A DNA stretch of 64,000 bases from Chthoniobacter sp. (GCA_021414005.1 JAIOPH010000019.1:62001-126000), one strand, 5' to 3'; counted from the first letter of the stretch, positions 41,848 through 51,084 are shown. Notes: generated from the letters alone by a model not told the origin. Made by a program: numbers and translations.

Positions 41848-42744
41848 ATGAAAAACCTTCTCTGTCCCCCACCCTATGCCGTCCTCGGCGCGATCCTCCT
41901 CTGGGCCGGCTCCGTGCCGGCCGCGCGGGCCAACGTCACCGGCGTCATTACTTCCAATGTGGATGCCTATTTCGGCTCGCAGAGCGATGCGAATCAGGAC
42001 CGGTTCCCGCTCTCGCTGCCGCCGAGCTGGGCTCCGGTGGGGCTCGGTCCGTATCCCATCACCTCCACTTTCCTGATCGCCTCGGCTCCGCCGCCTCCCG
42101 GGAACGTCGCTCCCAGCGGAGTCACGCCGTTCAGCGGCGGGGGCTCGCTGACGAACTTCTTTGATGTCCCGGGCAACATGGCGACCTCGCTGATCACGGG
42201 CTTTGCCACACCGACTATCCCGAGTCCGATCGACGACGCCCAGATCGGGCTGAGCATGAGCCTGACGCAGGTCGGCGCTCCCTCGTCTTATGCCTATGAG
42301 CAGTTGAACTACAGCATCGACTACTCGCTGACGAACACCCTCAACAGTGCGTTTCAACTGACCGGGGCGGTGGGTTCCTTTGTCTCCCGCAGTTACAACG
42401 TCTCGGGCACGGTGGGGAGCAGCCCGGGGTCTTATGCGCAGTTTGGCGGGGAGATGAACTTTTACTCGGTGATCGGCGGGGTCGCGGCTCCTCTGGGGCA
42501 GTTGACGTTCAGTTACCTGAATACTTCGCCCGGCGGGGCTTTTGCCACGACGGTTACTGGGTCGGGGATTATCGGTGGGGGCGTGGTGATCAATAACCCG
42601 GACTTCCTCCGGGTGACGGGGACATTCTATGTGGCGGGTGACCCTTCGACGATCACCGTGGAATCCGTTCCGGAACCGTCCGCGCTCGTGCTGCTCGCCC
42701 TCGGGGCGCTGGGGCTCGCGCGGAGAAACCGCCGCCGCTCGTAG
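41848..42744 (+). CDS. PEP-CTERM surface protein
   Basis: 298 residues. Signal peptide 1-27 (LLWAGSVPAARA). The middle is a Ser/Gly/Thr-rich beta-type region without recognisable domain. The C-terminus is a PEP-CTERM sorting signal: VPEPSALVLLALGALGLARRNRRRS, i.e. VPEP, hydrophobic helix, basic end, cut by an exosortase. No exosortase is in this window, so it must be encoded elsewhere. The next gene carries the same signal. Confidence 0.87.
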   Translation: MKNLLCPPPYAVLGAILLWAGSVPAARANVTGVITSNVDAYFGSQSDANQDRFPLSLPPSWAPVGLGPYPITSTFLIASAPPPPGNVAPSGVTPFSGGGSLTNFFDVPGNMATSLITGFATPTIPSPIDDAQIGLSMSLTQVGAPSSYAYEQLNYSIDYSLTNTLNSAFQLTGAVGSFVSRSYNVSGTVGSSPGSYAQFGGEMNFYSVIGGVAAPLGQLTFSYLNTSPGGAFATTVTGSGIIGGGVVINNPDFLRVTGTFYVAGDPSTITVESVPEPSALVLLALGALGLARRNRRRS

Positions 42745-42777
42745 CTCGGCGAGTTCGTGGCTTTACCGGACTGCAAT

Positions 42778-43515
42778 ATGAAAGATCGGACAGGCTTCGG
42801 CGCAAGGCTGACACTCTGGCTCGCTACGATGGTCATCGGCTCAGGGCTCGCCTCGGCGACGATCGTGGTGGTCCCGGGCCAGACCTTTTCCGTGGCCTCC
42901 CTCTCCGGGGTGCCGGCTGCCGGGACGCACTTTCATTCAGATCACGCCGGTGCTTTGGGCAGCCCTCCGGACAAGGCGGAGGTGGGGTCGCTGCAGGACC
43001 AGGCGCTGAGCATGGAGGAATGCCGGGGCTTGTCGGAGTTCAATCTCGCCGGGCTGTCTCCGGGGACCGCGACGCTGCAACTGCGGGTGGATCATCTGGG
43101 TGGGCTCTTCGGCGGGAACGCGTTTCCTTTCATCGGCAATATCGGTCTCATCGCCTACGCGGGGAACAACGCGGACGACATTGGCGACTACTCCGCCGCG
43201 CCGGTCAGCTTGCTGGGGACGTTTGGGACGTCCGGGCTCAGCCCCGGCTTGCTCCTGAGTTTCGATGTGACGGCGGCCTACAATGCGCGCCTGGCGGCGG
43301 GTTCGCCCGCGCTCGGTGTGCGTCTGCAAACCACGCCGTCCACGGTCACGGGCGGCGGGGCTTTTACGTTCGATAGCTTCACGCTCACGGTCGTGAGCAC
43401 GCCGGAGCCGGAGCCGGGCGCACTGGCGCTGCTCTGGTCGGGCACGCTGCTCTGCCTCGCGCGACGGAACCGCTCCGCACGTGGCTGCGGCGGTGCGGGT
43501 TCGCAGGACCGGTGA
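42778..43515 (+). CDS. PEP-CTERM-type surface protein
   Basis: 245 residues from the ATG at 42778 (an in-frame GTG at 42757 is possible). Hydrophobic signal about 11-27 (LWLATMVIGSGLASA). The body is glycine-rich and contains HFHSDHAGALG, GLSPGTATLQLRVDHLGG and GNIGLIAYAGNNADDIGDY. The sorting signal is TPEPEPGALALLWSGTLLCLARRNRS followed by 13 extra residues (ARGCGGAGSQDR), longer than the usual tail, so sorting might be affected. It follows the previous PEP-CTERM gene by 33 bases. Confidence 0.8.
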   Translation: MKDRTGFGARLTLWLATMVIGSGLASATIVVVPGQTFSVASLSGVPAAGTHFHSDHAGALGSPPDKAEVGSLQDQALSMEECRGLSEFNLAGLSPGTATLQLRVDHLGGLFGGNAFPFIGNIGLIAYAGNNADDIGDYSAAPVSLLGTFGTSGLSPGLLLSFDVTAAYNARLAAGSPALGVRLQTTPSTVTGGGAFTFDSFTLTVVSTPEPEPGALALLWSGTLLCLARRNRSARGCGGAGSQDR

Positions 43516-43870
43516 AGCGACCCGGCGCTCCCGATCGGAGTTCGGTCAGGTTCCCGGCGCTTCGTCACCGCGCGCGTTCCCTTCGCGGGCGCGGTGCCCA
43601 GGGTGCGCGCGATATTTAACCAGCGCTACGCGGCCCCCGGCTCCGCCGCAGCCACCCTCGCCACTCGCACCACCCACCAGCGTGCCGCCTTCGCCCTCAC
43701 CGGGAGCGAGAGGTCCTTCCACTGAGCTCAGGATGACGCCGATTGTCGCGCGCCGCACCGCGCCTCCGGTCATCCGTCATTCGTCGTTCCCCTCCTCCGC
43801 CTCCTCGGCCCGCCGGGAATTCCATTGAGAATGACCGTGCTTTCCACCCGGCGACCACCGCGGCCCGCCC
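43516..43870. other. Intergenic gap between convergent genes
   Basis: About 355 bases with no gene I can support. It contains a dispersed repeat with AGGTCCTTC and CTCAGGATGACG (43711-43739). A related sequence lies at the other end of the autotransporter gene. Confidence 0.5.
43711..43739. repeat. Dispersed repeat, left of the autotransporter gene
   Basis: AGGTCCTTCCACTGAGCTCA followed by GGATGACG. The AGGTCCTTC and CTCAGGATGACG blocks recur in the same orientation at 47418-47479. From memory this is a common intergenic sequence in many genera. Confidence 0.6.
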
Positions 43871-46800
43871 TCAGAACGCCACGCGCACGCCGCCGCTCAC
43901 GTTTTGGGAGTTGTAGTTCGTGCGGAAAAGTTCGCCGTCGTAATACACGTAGGTCGCGGTACGTTCGTTCCACAGCACCGCGAAGCCGGCACCCACAAGC
44001 ATCGAATCACGCCCAACTTCGGGACCGCTGACGGCGAAGTTGCCGCCGCCGGTCACAAAGCGGGAATCCACCTGATAACCCGTGTCGCCATACTCGTGCT
44101 GCCACGCCGCGCGCACCTCGGGTTTGATGACCACGCCACCGACCCGCCAATCGTAGCTGGCCTTGAAGCCGAACGCCGTGCGCAGGGAATCGCTGTCCTG
44201 ATTGGCCACGCGCAGCGGGGTGAGCGAGCCGCGTTCGCCGAACCCATCGATGGAGACATGGGTGTACTGGAAGCTGGCCGTCGGCCCGAACAGCCATCCT
44301 CCTGTCCTCACGTCGTAACCGGCAGCAATCAGCGCGTTCAGGGCACTGCCATCGGTGGTGCCGTGGGCGGTGCCTTGCAGCGACGTCCGGCGCACATCGT
44401 AGGAGCTGTAGCTGCCGGTCACGGCGGCATCGACATGGAAACCTCCGTCGAAGTAAGTGCCGTAGAGCCCGAGGCTGCCGCCATCGACGGAGATGCTGCC
44501 GCCGCGGAAGAGATCGACCCCGGTGTGCGCGTAGCCCGCCGTGAGACCGATGGCCAGGTGATCCGTCAGCCGGTAATCCAAGCCAAGCGAAATTCCGCCG
44601 GTCGTGAGGTCATAGCCCTGGGCATTGGCGGTTCCTCCGATGTTGGTGAATTCCCCGGAGCCATTGATGAAAACGCCCAGCCGGTTCTCCGCTGGCGCGA
44701 CCAGTTCCTTACCACCCTTGCCGGCTGGTCCCCGATCGCCATAGACCGTGCCATCCTGACTTCGTCCGGATACCGCGTAGCCGGAATTGCTGAAGCCGCG
44801 CACCCCGGCCCGGAGGTCATCCATGCGGCGCAGCAGGTTCGCGGTCTGGACATTGGCCAGCGAGACCGCCAGGGAGGAAAAGGCCGCGTATTCCTCCGGA
44901 GCGATCAGGTCTAGGTCGCCCGGAATCTCGGACAAGGGGCGGTAATCAAGATAGTCGAGCACCGGGCCAAACTTCGGGTTGCTGGCACTCCGATCCAGCG
45001 CCCGCGCGGTCGAGAGTTGGTTCTGGGTCAGGCCGAGGAGTCCGTCGAGCGCGGCAAAAGAGCCCTGGAGCATTTCGAGGCTGACGGAATTCGACTGATA
45101 AACCACCCGGGCATCGAGCAGTGGGTTGCCGGTTTCAAAGGCATTGCTCACCGTGGCAAACTGGCCATTCACCCCGCCGCCAGCCGTCAGGAACGTCAGC
45201 TTGTCGCCGCGCTTCAAAGTCGCGCCGCCGACCTTGGTAATCCGCAAGCCGCCATCCAGAGTCGCCTGCCCGCCCACAGCCAGGACATCGTGCTGGCCGG
45301 CGCTCAGGCCCGCCACTTCGATGACCAGCGTGCCGCTGCTGGCCTGCGTGTAGTTTCCCTTCACCGTTAGCGTGCCGGGTGAGTTACCCGGGTTCACAGC
45401 ACCTTGGTTGAGCACGTTGCCGCCAATGATCCCGCCACCGCCCAGCACGCCGAGCCGGTTGACCAGCGTGCTGGCGCTCGCGATGGCCCCGTTCACAATC
45501 AGGCTCCCGCCATCGATCACCGTCGTGCCGGTGTAAGTATTCGTGCCGGAGAGAACCAAGGTGTTTGTTCCCAGCTTCGTGAGGCCGAGCGAACCAGCGC
45601 CGGTGCCGGTGCTGTTGGCGATGTTATCCGCGACCGTGAAGCGGCCTCCGGCGGCGTTGGTCGTATCGAAGCCGATAGCCGACCCGCCGGTTAGTCCATT
45701 GTTGTTGAGGTTCGTCGTCAGGTTCCCCAGCAGCGTGGTTACATCGCCCGCCGTAAACTCCCCGCTGCCGCCCACGCTGAAAGCCAGAGTGCCGCCGCCA
45801 TGGACAGTGATTTTAGAGGGCGTCCAACTAGCCGTGCTGCCATTGTAAAGTGCCGTCGTCTTGGCAAACTGGAGCACTCCTGCTGTGACTGTCGTCGTGC
45901 CGGCGTAGGTATTCGTTCCGCCAAATACCTGCGTCCCGCTGCCAGTCTTGTTGATGTTGAAATCCGGTTGATAAACCGTGGTTGCTGAAAAGCTGCCGCT
46001 GAAGTTACCCGAGCCGCCACTGGCACCGATGGTCAGCGTGCGGATGCCTTGATTATCGCCAGTGTTGCGGGAGATGATGCCTGACCCGTTCAGCGCATCG
46101 AACGTTTCATCGCCCCACACGAAAATCAATCTGGCTCCAGCGTCCACCGTGACGCTGGCCGTGTCGGGGATGTTCAGGTTGTTATTGGCGGGAACGTCGC
46201 TGATGTAGGAGTGCTGCTGGATTTCCAAGGTGCCGCCCCTGACGCGGAGATTTCCCGCGTAGGTATTGACCAGGCTCGCGCTGCCAGTGTCCTTGGGCAC
46301 CATGCTCAAAGTGAAACCAGCGGCACTGGAATCAAAGATGATGGTATCATTGCCAGCTCCCGCGCCGGGTCCGGTGATCTGTCCCATATAAAAGCCGCTG
46401 CTGGCGGCAATCACGGCGGCCCGGTTGAGGGTGAGATCGCTGTAAACAAAAACAGGAGTCCCCTGAAACCCAATCGTCACCGTCCCGGCGCTGCCGGTGT
46501 TCGTTACGGTCACCGGGTTCATCCGCCGGACAGTTACCCCCTGCCTCACCGTAAGATCGGTGCCGTTAACGCCGGGGCCAAATTGTAACTCGACGTTGTC
46601 CCTCCCAGTCATAGCGTCGCCCAACAAGATAGTGCCGGCACCGAACCCGCCTGCGGCCCTATTGTTATTCAAGACCAACGTCCCGTGGCTGACGGCCGTG
46701 CTGCCCGAGTAGTTATTCGCACCCGAAAGGGTCAGCATCCCCGCGCCGGCCTTGGTCAGTCCGTTGGCTCCGCTGAGGATGCCATTGAGAACCGCGCCCG

Positions 46801-47290
46801 CCGCGTTGTTCACCGTCACCGTATTGGATGCTCCCGCCAGCGTGACATTCGCCCCCACGGTCACCGACCCCGCGCCGCTTTGGACATCGATGCCTGTCCC
46901 CGCGTCACCCGCGATGGTCAGTTGAAAAGGTCCGCCCGCACCGGAGTTGATCGTCACCGCGCTGGTGTCCCGGATCGTCAGGCTGTGGATGGTAAAGTTC
47001 TGGCCGAGCGTCGTCGTCTTGGCTGCGTTTGGTGCCGCAGTGGCGGAAAAAGTCACGTCAGTCGATGGGTCGGGCGGCTGAGAGGCCGGCTGCGTCCCGG
47101 CAGAATCCAGCGCCCAATTGCCGCTTGTCCATACGCCATCGCCCGCCGTCCCGATCCAGAACACCTTCGGCTCCGGAGCCGCGGCGCGCAGAGCGTCCTT
47201 GCCGAGGGACAGCGACAAGGCCGCCAAGCACGCCAGTTCGAGGCGGCGGCGGGTGGTTCGGGAGAAGTGGAGAGAGGTATTTGGCAGCAT
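43871..47290 (-). CDS. Autotransporter with PATR repeats and C-terminal beta-barrel
   Basis: 1139 residues from the ATG at 47290. Signal peptide about 1-37 (LELACLAALSLSLG plus basic start). The passenger (about 40-800) consists of autotransporter-associated beta-strand repeats (GLTKAGAGMLTLSGANNYSGSTAVSHGTL; LTKLGTNTLVLSGTNTYTGTTVIDGGSL). After a linker with RALDRSASNPKF comes the autotransporter beta-barrel (about 880-1139: NRLGVFINGSGEFTNIG, LTDHLAIGLTAGYAHTG, and the final ...SQNVSGGVRVAF with Phe1139). The passenger is secreted through the outer membrane by the barrel. Its target is unknown. No cysteine protease or lipase motif is seen in the passenger. Confidence 0.92.
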   Translation of the reverse strand: MLPNTSLHFSRTTRRRLELACLAALSLSLGKDALRAAAPEPKVFWIGTAGDGVWTSGNWALDSAGTQPASQPPDPSTDVTFSATAAPNAAKTTTLGQNFTIHSLTIRDTSAVTINSGAGGPFQLTIAGDAGTGIDVQSGAGSVTVGANVTLAGASNTVTVNNAAGAVLNGILSGANGLTKAGAGMLTLSGANNYSGSTAVSHGTLVLNNNRAAGGFGAGTILLGDAMTGRDNVELQFGPGVNGTDLTVRQGVTVRRMNPVTVTNTGSAGTVTIGFQGTPVFVYSDLTLNRAAVIAASSGFYMGQITGPGAGAGNDTIIFDSSAAGFTLSMVPKDTGSASLVNTYAGNLRVRGGTLEIQQHSYISDVPANNNLNIPDTASVTVDAGARLIFVWGDETFDALNGSGIISRNTGDNQGIRTLTIGASGGSGNFSGSFSATTVYQPDFNINKTGSGTQVFGGTNTYAGTTTVTAGVLQFAKTTALYNGSTASWTPSKITVHGGGTLAFSVGGSGEFTAGDVTTLLGNLTTNLNNNGLTGGSAIGFDTTNAAGGRFTVADNIANSTGTGAGSLGLTKLGTNTLVLSGTNTYTGTTVIDGGSLIVNGAIASASTLVNRLGVLGGGGIIGGNVLNQGAVNPGNSPGTLTVKGNYTQASSGTLVIEVAGLSAGQHDVLAVGGQATLDGGLRITKVGGATLKRGDKLTFLTAGGGVNGQFATVSNAFETGNPLLDARVVYQSNSVSLEMLQGSFAALDGLLGLTQNQLSTARALDRSASNPKFGPVLDYLDYRPLSEIPGDLDLIAPEEYAAFSSLAVSLANVQTANLLRRMDDLRAGVRGFSNSGYAVSGRSQDGTVYGDRGPAGKGGKELVAPAENRLGVFINGSGEFTNIGGTANAQGYDLTTGGISLGLDYRLTDHLAIGLTAGYAHTGVDLFRGGSISVDGGSLGLYGTYFDGGFHVDAAVTGSYSSYDVRRTSLQGTAHGTTDGSALNALIAAGYDVRTGGWLFGPTASFQYTHVSIDGFGERGSLTPLRVANQDSDSLRTAFGFKASYDWRVGGVVIKPEVRAAWQHEYGDTGYQVDSRFVTGGGNFAVSGPEVGRDSMLVGAGFAVLWNERTATYVYYDGELFRTNYNSQNVSGGVRVAF

Positions 47291-47417
47291 CCGGCGGAGT
47301 GCATTTTTCTCACATCGATCTGTCGAGGCAAAAAGTCGCGAGTCATCCCCAAGCGGAGGCGGGAGGGCGCGCGGGGCCGACCGCAACTTTTTACCGCCTC
47401 CGCCCGCAAAAAGTTAG

Positions 47418-47479
47418 AGGTCCTTCGACTCCGTTTCGCCCCCGCCTGCGCCCGCGGCGAAACTCCGCTCAGGATGACG
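47418..47479. repeat. Dispersed repeat, right of the autotransporter gene
   Basis: AGGTCCTTCGACTCC ... CGCTCAGGATGACG, with perfect 8-bp arms GTTTCGCC (47433-47440) and GGCGAAAC (47456-47463) inside. It forms the tail of the gap between the autotransporter and the Tm-1-like gene. Confidence 0.6.
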
Positions 47480-47485
47480 GTGAGT

Positions 47486-48709
47486 TTATTTCGCCGGCGC
47501 GAGGTGACCGAGGAGCGCCTGGGCGCAGGCTTCGGCGAAGGCGGCGTCGTTGATCGCGGCATCGACTTCGAGCACGCGGATGTCGGGGCGGATGTGCGCT
47601 TTGATCGCGGCGAAGAGTGCAGCGTCGGCGGCGGGATCGTGGAAGGGCTGGCCGGGCGCGCTGATCACGCTGATGGCGCGGAGCGGGAGCAGGACGGTCA
47701 CCGGGCCGGTGGAGAGGTTCACTTTTTCGGCGAGGATCTGGCCGAGCTGCGCGCACTCCGCGGCGTTCGTGCGCATGAGCGTGACCTGCGGGTTGTGCTT
47801 GTAGAAGGTGCGGCCCGCGAACTTCGCCGGCACGGTTTCCGGCGCGTGGAAGTTCACCATGTCGAGGCAGCCGGGCGCAACGATCGCGGGCACGCCGCGG
47901 CGCGCGGCGGCTTCGAGGCGCGTCGGCCCAGCGCCGAGGAATCCCCCGCAGAGTTCGTCCGCCCATTCCGTGGTCGTGACGTCGAGCACGCCGGCCACGA
48001 GGCCGCTCTCGATGAGCGATTCCATGGTCTTTCCGCCGATGCCCGTGGCGTGAAAGACCAGCACCTCGAAGCCCGCGCCTTCGAGGATGGTCTTCGCCTT
48101 TTGCACGCAGTCGGTGGTGTTGCCAAACATCGAAGCGACGATGATCGGCCGGTCCTCGCCGCCCGCCGGAGCGCTGGCGGCGGCGCTTTCCACCATGCCG
48201 CAGATGGCCCCCGCCGCGCGCGTGAGCACGGCGCGCGAGATGCGGTTCAGCCCGGCCACGTCCACGATGCTCGGCATCATCACGATGTCCTTCACGCCCA
48301 CGTATTGCGCGGTGTTGCCGCTGGCGAGTGTGGAGACCATGAGCTTTGGGAAGCCGAGCGGCAGCGCGCGCATCCCGGCCGTGGCGATGGCCGTGCCGCC
48401 GCCGCCGCCGAGTGAAATGACGCCGTCGATTTTCCCCTCCGCCTGCAATTTTGCGAGTACCACCGCCGCCGCGCCCGCCATCGCCGCGACGCATTCCCCG
48501 CGATCGTGCCGCGCCACCAGCGCCGCGAGATCGAGGCCCGCCAGCCGCGCTACTTCCTCGCGCGAAATGTCCGGCGCGAGCTGCGGCGGGCCGTCGGTGC
48601 CGAGGTCGATGACGAGCGTGCGATGACCGCGGGCGCGAATCTGTGCGGCCACAAAGCCGTGTTCGACACCTTTGGTGTCCATGGTTCCGAGGAGGGCGAT
48701 GGTCTTCAT
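47486..48709 (-). CDS. Tm-1-like ATP-binding protein (UPF0261)
   Basis: 407 residues. N-terminal TIM-like/nucleotide-binding half with IALLGTMDTKGVEHGFV, VISLGGGGGTAIATAGMRALPLGFPKLMVSTLASGNTAQYVG and the second half with VASMFGNTTDCVQKAKTILEGAGFEVLVFHATGIGGKTME. These are the signatures of the UPF0261/Tm-1 family, named after the tomato virus resistance protein; bacterial members have no established reaction. It is divergently placed to a cupin gene, often a neighbour of this family, so a shared small-molecule pathway is possible. Confidence 0.88.
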   Translation of the reverse strand: MKTIALLGTMDTKGVEHGFVAAQIRARGHRTLVIDLGTDGPPQLAPDISREEVARLAGLDLAALVARHDRGECVAAMAGAAAVVLAKLQAEGKIDGVISLGGGGGTAIATAGMRALPLGFPKLMVSTLASGNTAQYVGVKDIVMMPSIVDVAGLNRISRAVLTRAAGAICGMVESAAASAPAGGEDRPIIVASMFGNTTDCVQKAKTILEGAGFEVLVFHATGIGGKTMESLIESGLVAGVLDVTTTEWADELCGGFLGAGPTRLEAAARRGVPAIVAPGCLDMVNFHAPETVPAKFAGRTFYKHNPQVTLMRTNAAECAQLGQILAEKVNLSTGPVTVLLPLRAISVISAPGQPFHDPAADAALFAAIKAHIRPDIRVLEVDAAINDAAFAEACAQALLGHLAPAK

Positions 48710-48788
48710 TTAGGATTTGAGATTTAGCATTTAGGATTTGTGCGCCCGGTGGGTGTAAATGCTAAATCCAAAATCCTAAATCCTAAAT
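48708..48788. repeat. Inverted repeat in the divergent promoter region
   Basis: GATTTAGCATTT (48721-48732) and AAATGCTAAATC (48757-48768) are perfect 12-bp arms within longer AT-rich arms built from TTTAGGATTT units. They fill the whole gap between the Tm-1-like start and the cupin start and must overlap both promoters. Confidence 0.75.
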
Positions 48789-48793
48789 TCCCC

Positions 48794-49189
48794 ATGCTCC
48801 GCCGCTTTGTCTCCGCCACTGAAACAGAAGTTGAACAATTCCCCGGCCAGCTCAACCGCTGGTACTTCAAGGACGGCCTCGGCGACGCCGAGAACATCGC
48901 GCTCGTCCGCGGCTGCCTCGACCAAGGCGGCGGCCACCCTTTTCACAACCACCCGGAGATGGACGAAATCATCTACGTCCTCTCCGGCGAGATGCGGCAG
49001 TGGCTGGAAAAGGAAAGCCGCATCCTACGCGCCGGCGACACGCTCTACATCCCGCGCGGCGTGATCCACGGCTGCCGCAACGAAAATGCCGAGAAGTGTG
49101 AATTTCTCGCGATCCTGACGCCCGCGAAAATCACCGGCCCGCTCGCCGTGGATTACTCGAAAGAGGAGCCGTGGTGTTCACTGGACTAG
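48794..49189 (+). CDS. Small cupin protein
   Basis: 131 residues, single cupin barrel. Metal ligands His51 and His53 in GGGHPFHNHPEMDEIIYVLSGE, plus the acidic residue near 57, and the second motif GDTLYIPRGVIHGCRN with His92. It is a metal-dependent dioxygenase, isomerase or binding protein; the reaction is unknown. ATG at 48794 after the inverted repeat. Divergent from the Tm-1-like gene. Confidence 0.88.
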   Translation: MLRRFVSATETEVEQFPGQLNRWYFKDGLGDAENIALVRGCLDQGGGHPFHNHPEMDEIIYVLSGEMRQWLEKESRILRAGDTLYIPRGVIHGCRNENAEKCEFLAILTPAKITGPLAVDYSKEEPWCSLD

Positions 49190-49274
49190 CGCAGCCAGTT
49201 AGAAAAGGGTCGAATCGAAGCCTTCAGCGATGGGGGGCCCGTGGAGAAGGAGTGGATGAAATGCCAGATCTCTT

Positions 49275-50060
49275 ATGAGCGCCAACCTCGTCGGTCTCGT
49301 AGCAGCAGGATTGAGTGTCATGGCCTTTGCGCTGACCAACGCCGACCTTCGAAAACGAACAATTACTGTGCGCTGGGCGTTACTCTGCGCATTTGCATTT
49401 CTGGCGATTCCTTCAGTGCTGTTCGCCGTTTACTATGTCCATATTCTACCGGAGCAGGCTTGGTTCTACACCCTGCGCTCGTGGCGGGGCACCGAGCTGC
49501 TTGTGGTCTTCCTTGGCTGCGCTGGCGGAGCCGTCGCATCCTTGTTGCCCCGCGTACTGCTGGTGCTGCCGCTCTTCGGCTCAGTTGTTCTGGCCATTGT
49601 CCCTTTCGCCAAGCCACTTCTAGGACCGATCGCCGACAGTGACTTCACCGAGCACTGGAATGGGGACGTCTGTATGCAGAGTACAGCCTCTACCTGCGGG
49701 CCAGCCAGTGTTTGCACGATTTTGAAGATGTTCGGCGTTGTTCCTTCGGAGCGCGTCACAGCGCGTGCCGCCTTTAGTTACTCGGGTGGGACGGAAGCTT
49801 GGTATTTGGCGCGATACGTTCGCAGCATGGGCTGCGTAGTTCGGTTTGATTTACGGGAAACATTTTCGCGATCAGCAGGACTTCCGGCTGTTGTCGGAGT
49901 CCGTCTCGGCGGTGCTGGTCATTTCATCGCTGTCCTCAATGTGACCGGAGACCAAGTAACATTCGCTGACCCATTGATCGGAAAGGACCGCATGGCCATT
50001 TCTCAGTTTCAAAAGCGCTATGATTTCACCGGCTTTCACATGGTCATCACGAAGCCTTGA
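49275..50060 (+). CDS. Membrane-anchored C39-like cysteine peptidase
   Basis: 261 residues. Four hydrophobic helices in the first 115 residues (about 4-22, 33-54, 73-92, 94-112). Then a papain-like C39 domain: oxyanion Gln135 and nucleophile Cys141 in CMQSTASTCGPASVC, His216 in LGGAGHFIAVLNV and Asp232 in VTFADPLIGKD. C39 domains normally cut double-glycine leader peptides inside ABC transporters. Here no ABC domain is attached and the helices come before the peptidase. The base composition is less GC-rich than its neighbours, suggesting transfer. Confidence 0.82.
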   Translation: MSANLVGLVAAGLSVMAFALTNADLRKRTITVRWALLCAFAFLAIPSVLFAVYYVHILPEQAWFYTLRSWRGTELLVVFLGCAGGAVASLLPRVLLVLPLFGSVVLAIVPFAKPLLGPIADSDFTEHWNGDVCMQSTASTCGPASVCTILKMFGVVPSERVTARAAFSYSGGTEAWYLARYVRSMGCVVRFDLRETFSRSAGLPAVVGVRLGGAGHFIAVLNVTGDQVTFADPLIGKDRMAISQFQKRYDFTGFHMVITKP

Positions 50061-50112
50061 TCCAGTTTTTGTTAACTACGTGCTCTGATGTCGCCGCGTT
50101 TGCGACACCCGG

Positions 50113-51084
50113 CTACACCACCAGCATGCAGTCGCCGTAGCTGTAAAACCGGTAGCGCTGGGCGATGGCCTCGGCGTAGGCGTGGAGGACGAATTCGCGA
50201 CCGGCGAGAGCGCTGACGAGCATGATGAGGGTGCTTTGCGGGAGGTGGAAATTCGTGAGCAATGCGCCGACGGCGCGGGGCTGATAGGGCGGATGGATGA
50301 AAATGTCGGTGCTGCCGGAGCGGGCGGTGGCGGGCAGGCCGCACGTTTCGAGGACTCGGGCGCTGGTCGTGCCGATGGCGACGAGCCGCTGCGCGGCATT
50401 GATGGCGCGGGCGGTTTCCTCGGAAACGCGGAAGCGCTCGGCGTGCATCCGGTGGGCGCTGAGGTCGTCGGTGAGCACGGAGCGGAAGGTGCCGACGCCG
50501 ACGTGCAGGGTGAGGAAGGCGTGCGGGATTTGCGCGAGTAGCTCGGGCGTGAAATGCAGGCCAGCGGTAGGCGCGGCGACGGCGCCGCGTTCGCGCGCGA
50601 AGACGGTCTGGTAGCGCTCGGCGTCCGCGGGTTCGACGGCGCGGTTGAAGTAGGGCGGGATGGGAAGTTCGCCCGCGGCGTCGAGGTCGATGGGGCCAGT
50701 GAATTCGATGAGGCGTTCGCCTTCCGGCTCGATGCCAACGACGACGCCGGTCGTGCCACGCACGGTGACGCTCGCGCCGAGGCGCATTTTGCGCCCAGGT
50801 TTGACGAGGCATTTCCAAACGTGCTCGCGGAGATTTTCGAGGAAGAGAAACTCGATACGGCCGTCGTCGGAAAAAACCCGCGCGGGGATGACGCGGGTGT
50901 CGTTGAGCACCACGAGGTCACCGGGGCGGAGGAACTGCGGGAAGTCGCGAAACATCCGATGCTCGAGGCGCTGCTCGGCGCGGTGCAAGACCAGCATGCG
51001 CGAGTCGGCGCGGTGCGTGAGAGGATGGCGCGCGATGAGTTCATCCGGCAGCGGGTAGTCGTAGTCGGCGGTGCGGAGGCTCAT
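50113..51084 (-). CDS. queA: S-adenosylmethionine:tRNA ribosyltransferase-isomerase
   Basis: Adds the ribosyl part of SAM to preQ1 at position 34 of tRNAs with GUN anticodons, giving epoxyqueuosine. 323 residues. Family motifs: YDYPLPDELIARHPL, LRPGDLVVLNDTRVIPARV, YQTVFARERGAVAAPTAGLHF, HVGVGTFRSVL and TNFHLPQSTLIMLVSA. The ATG at 51084 fits the family start; the frame upstream is longer. Other queuosine genes are not in the window. Confidence 0.96.
   Translation of the reverse strand: MSLRTADYDYPLPDELIARHPLTHRADSRMLVLHRAEQRLEHRMFRDFPQFLRPGDLVVLNDTRVIPARVFSDDGRIEFLFLENLREHVWKCLVKPGRKMRLGASVTVRGTTGVVVGIEPEGERLIEFTGPIDLDAAGELPIPPYFNRAVEPADAERYQTVFARERGAVAAPTAGLHFTPELLAQIPHAFLTLHVGVGTFRSVLTDDLSAHRMHAERFRVSEETARAINAAQRLVAIGTTSARVLETCGLPATARSGSTDIFIHPPYQPRAVGALLTNFHLPQSTLIMLVSALAGREFVLHAYAEAIAQRYRFYSYGDCMLVV

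Noticed and set aside
42757..42777. GTG start adding seven residues to the second PEP-CTERM protein
   Set aside because: The ATG at 42778 places the basic and hydrophobic parts of the signal peptide correctly; the extra residues include a Cys and Pro without benefit.
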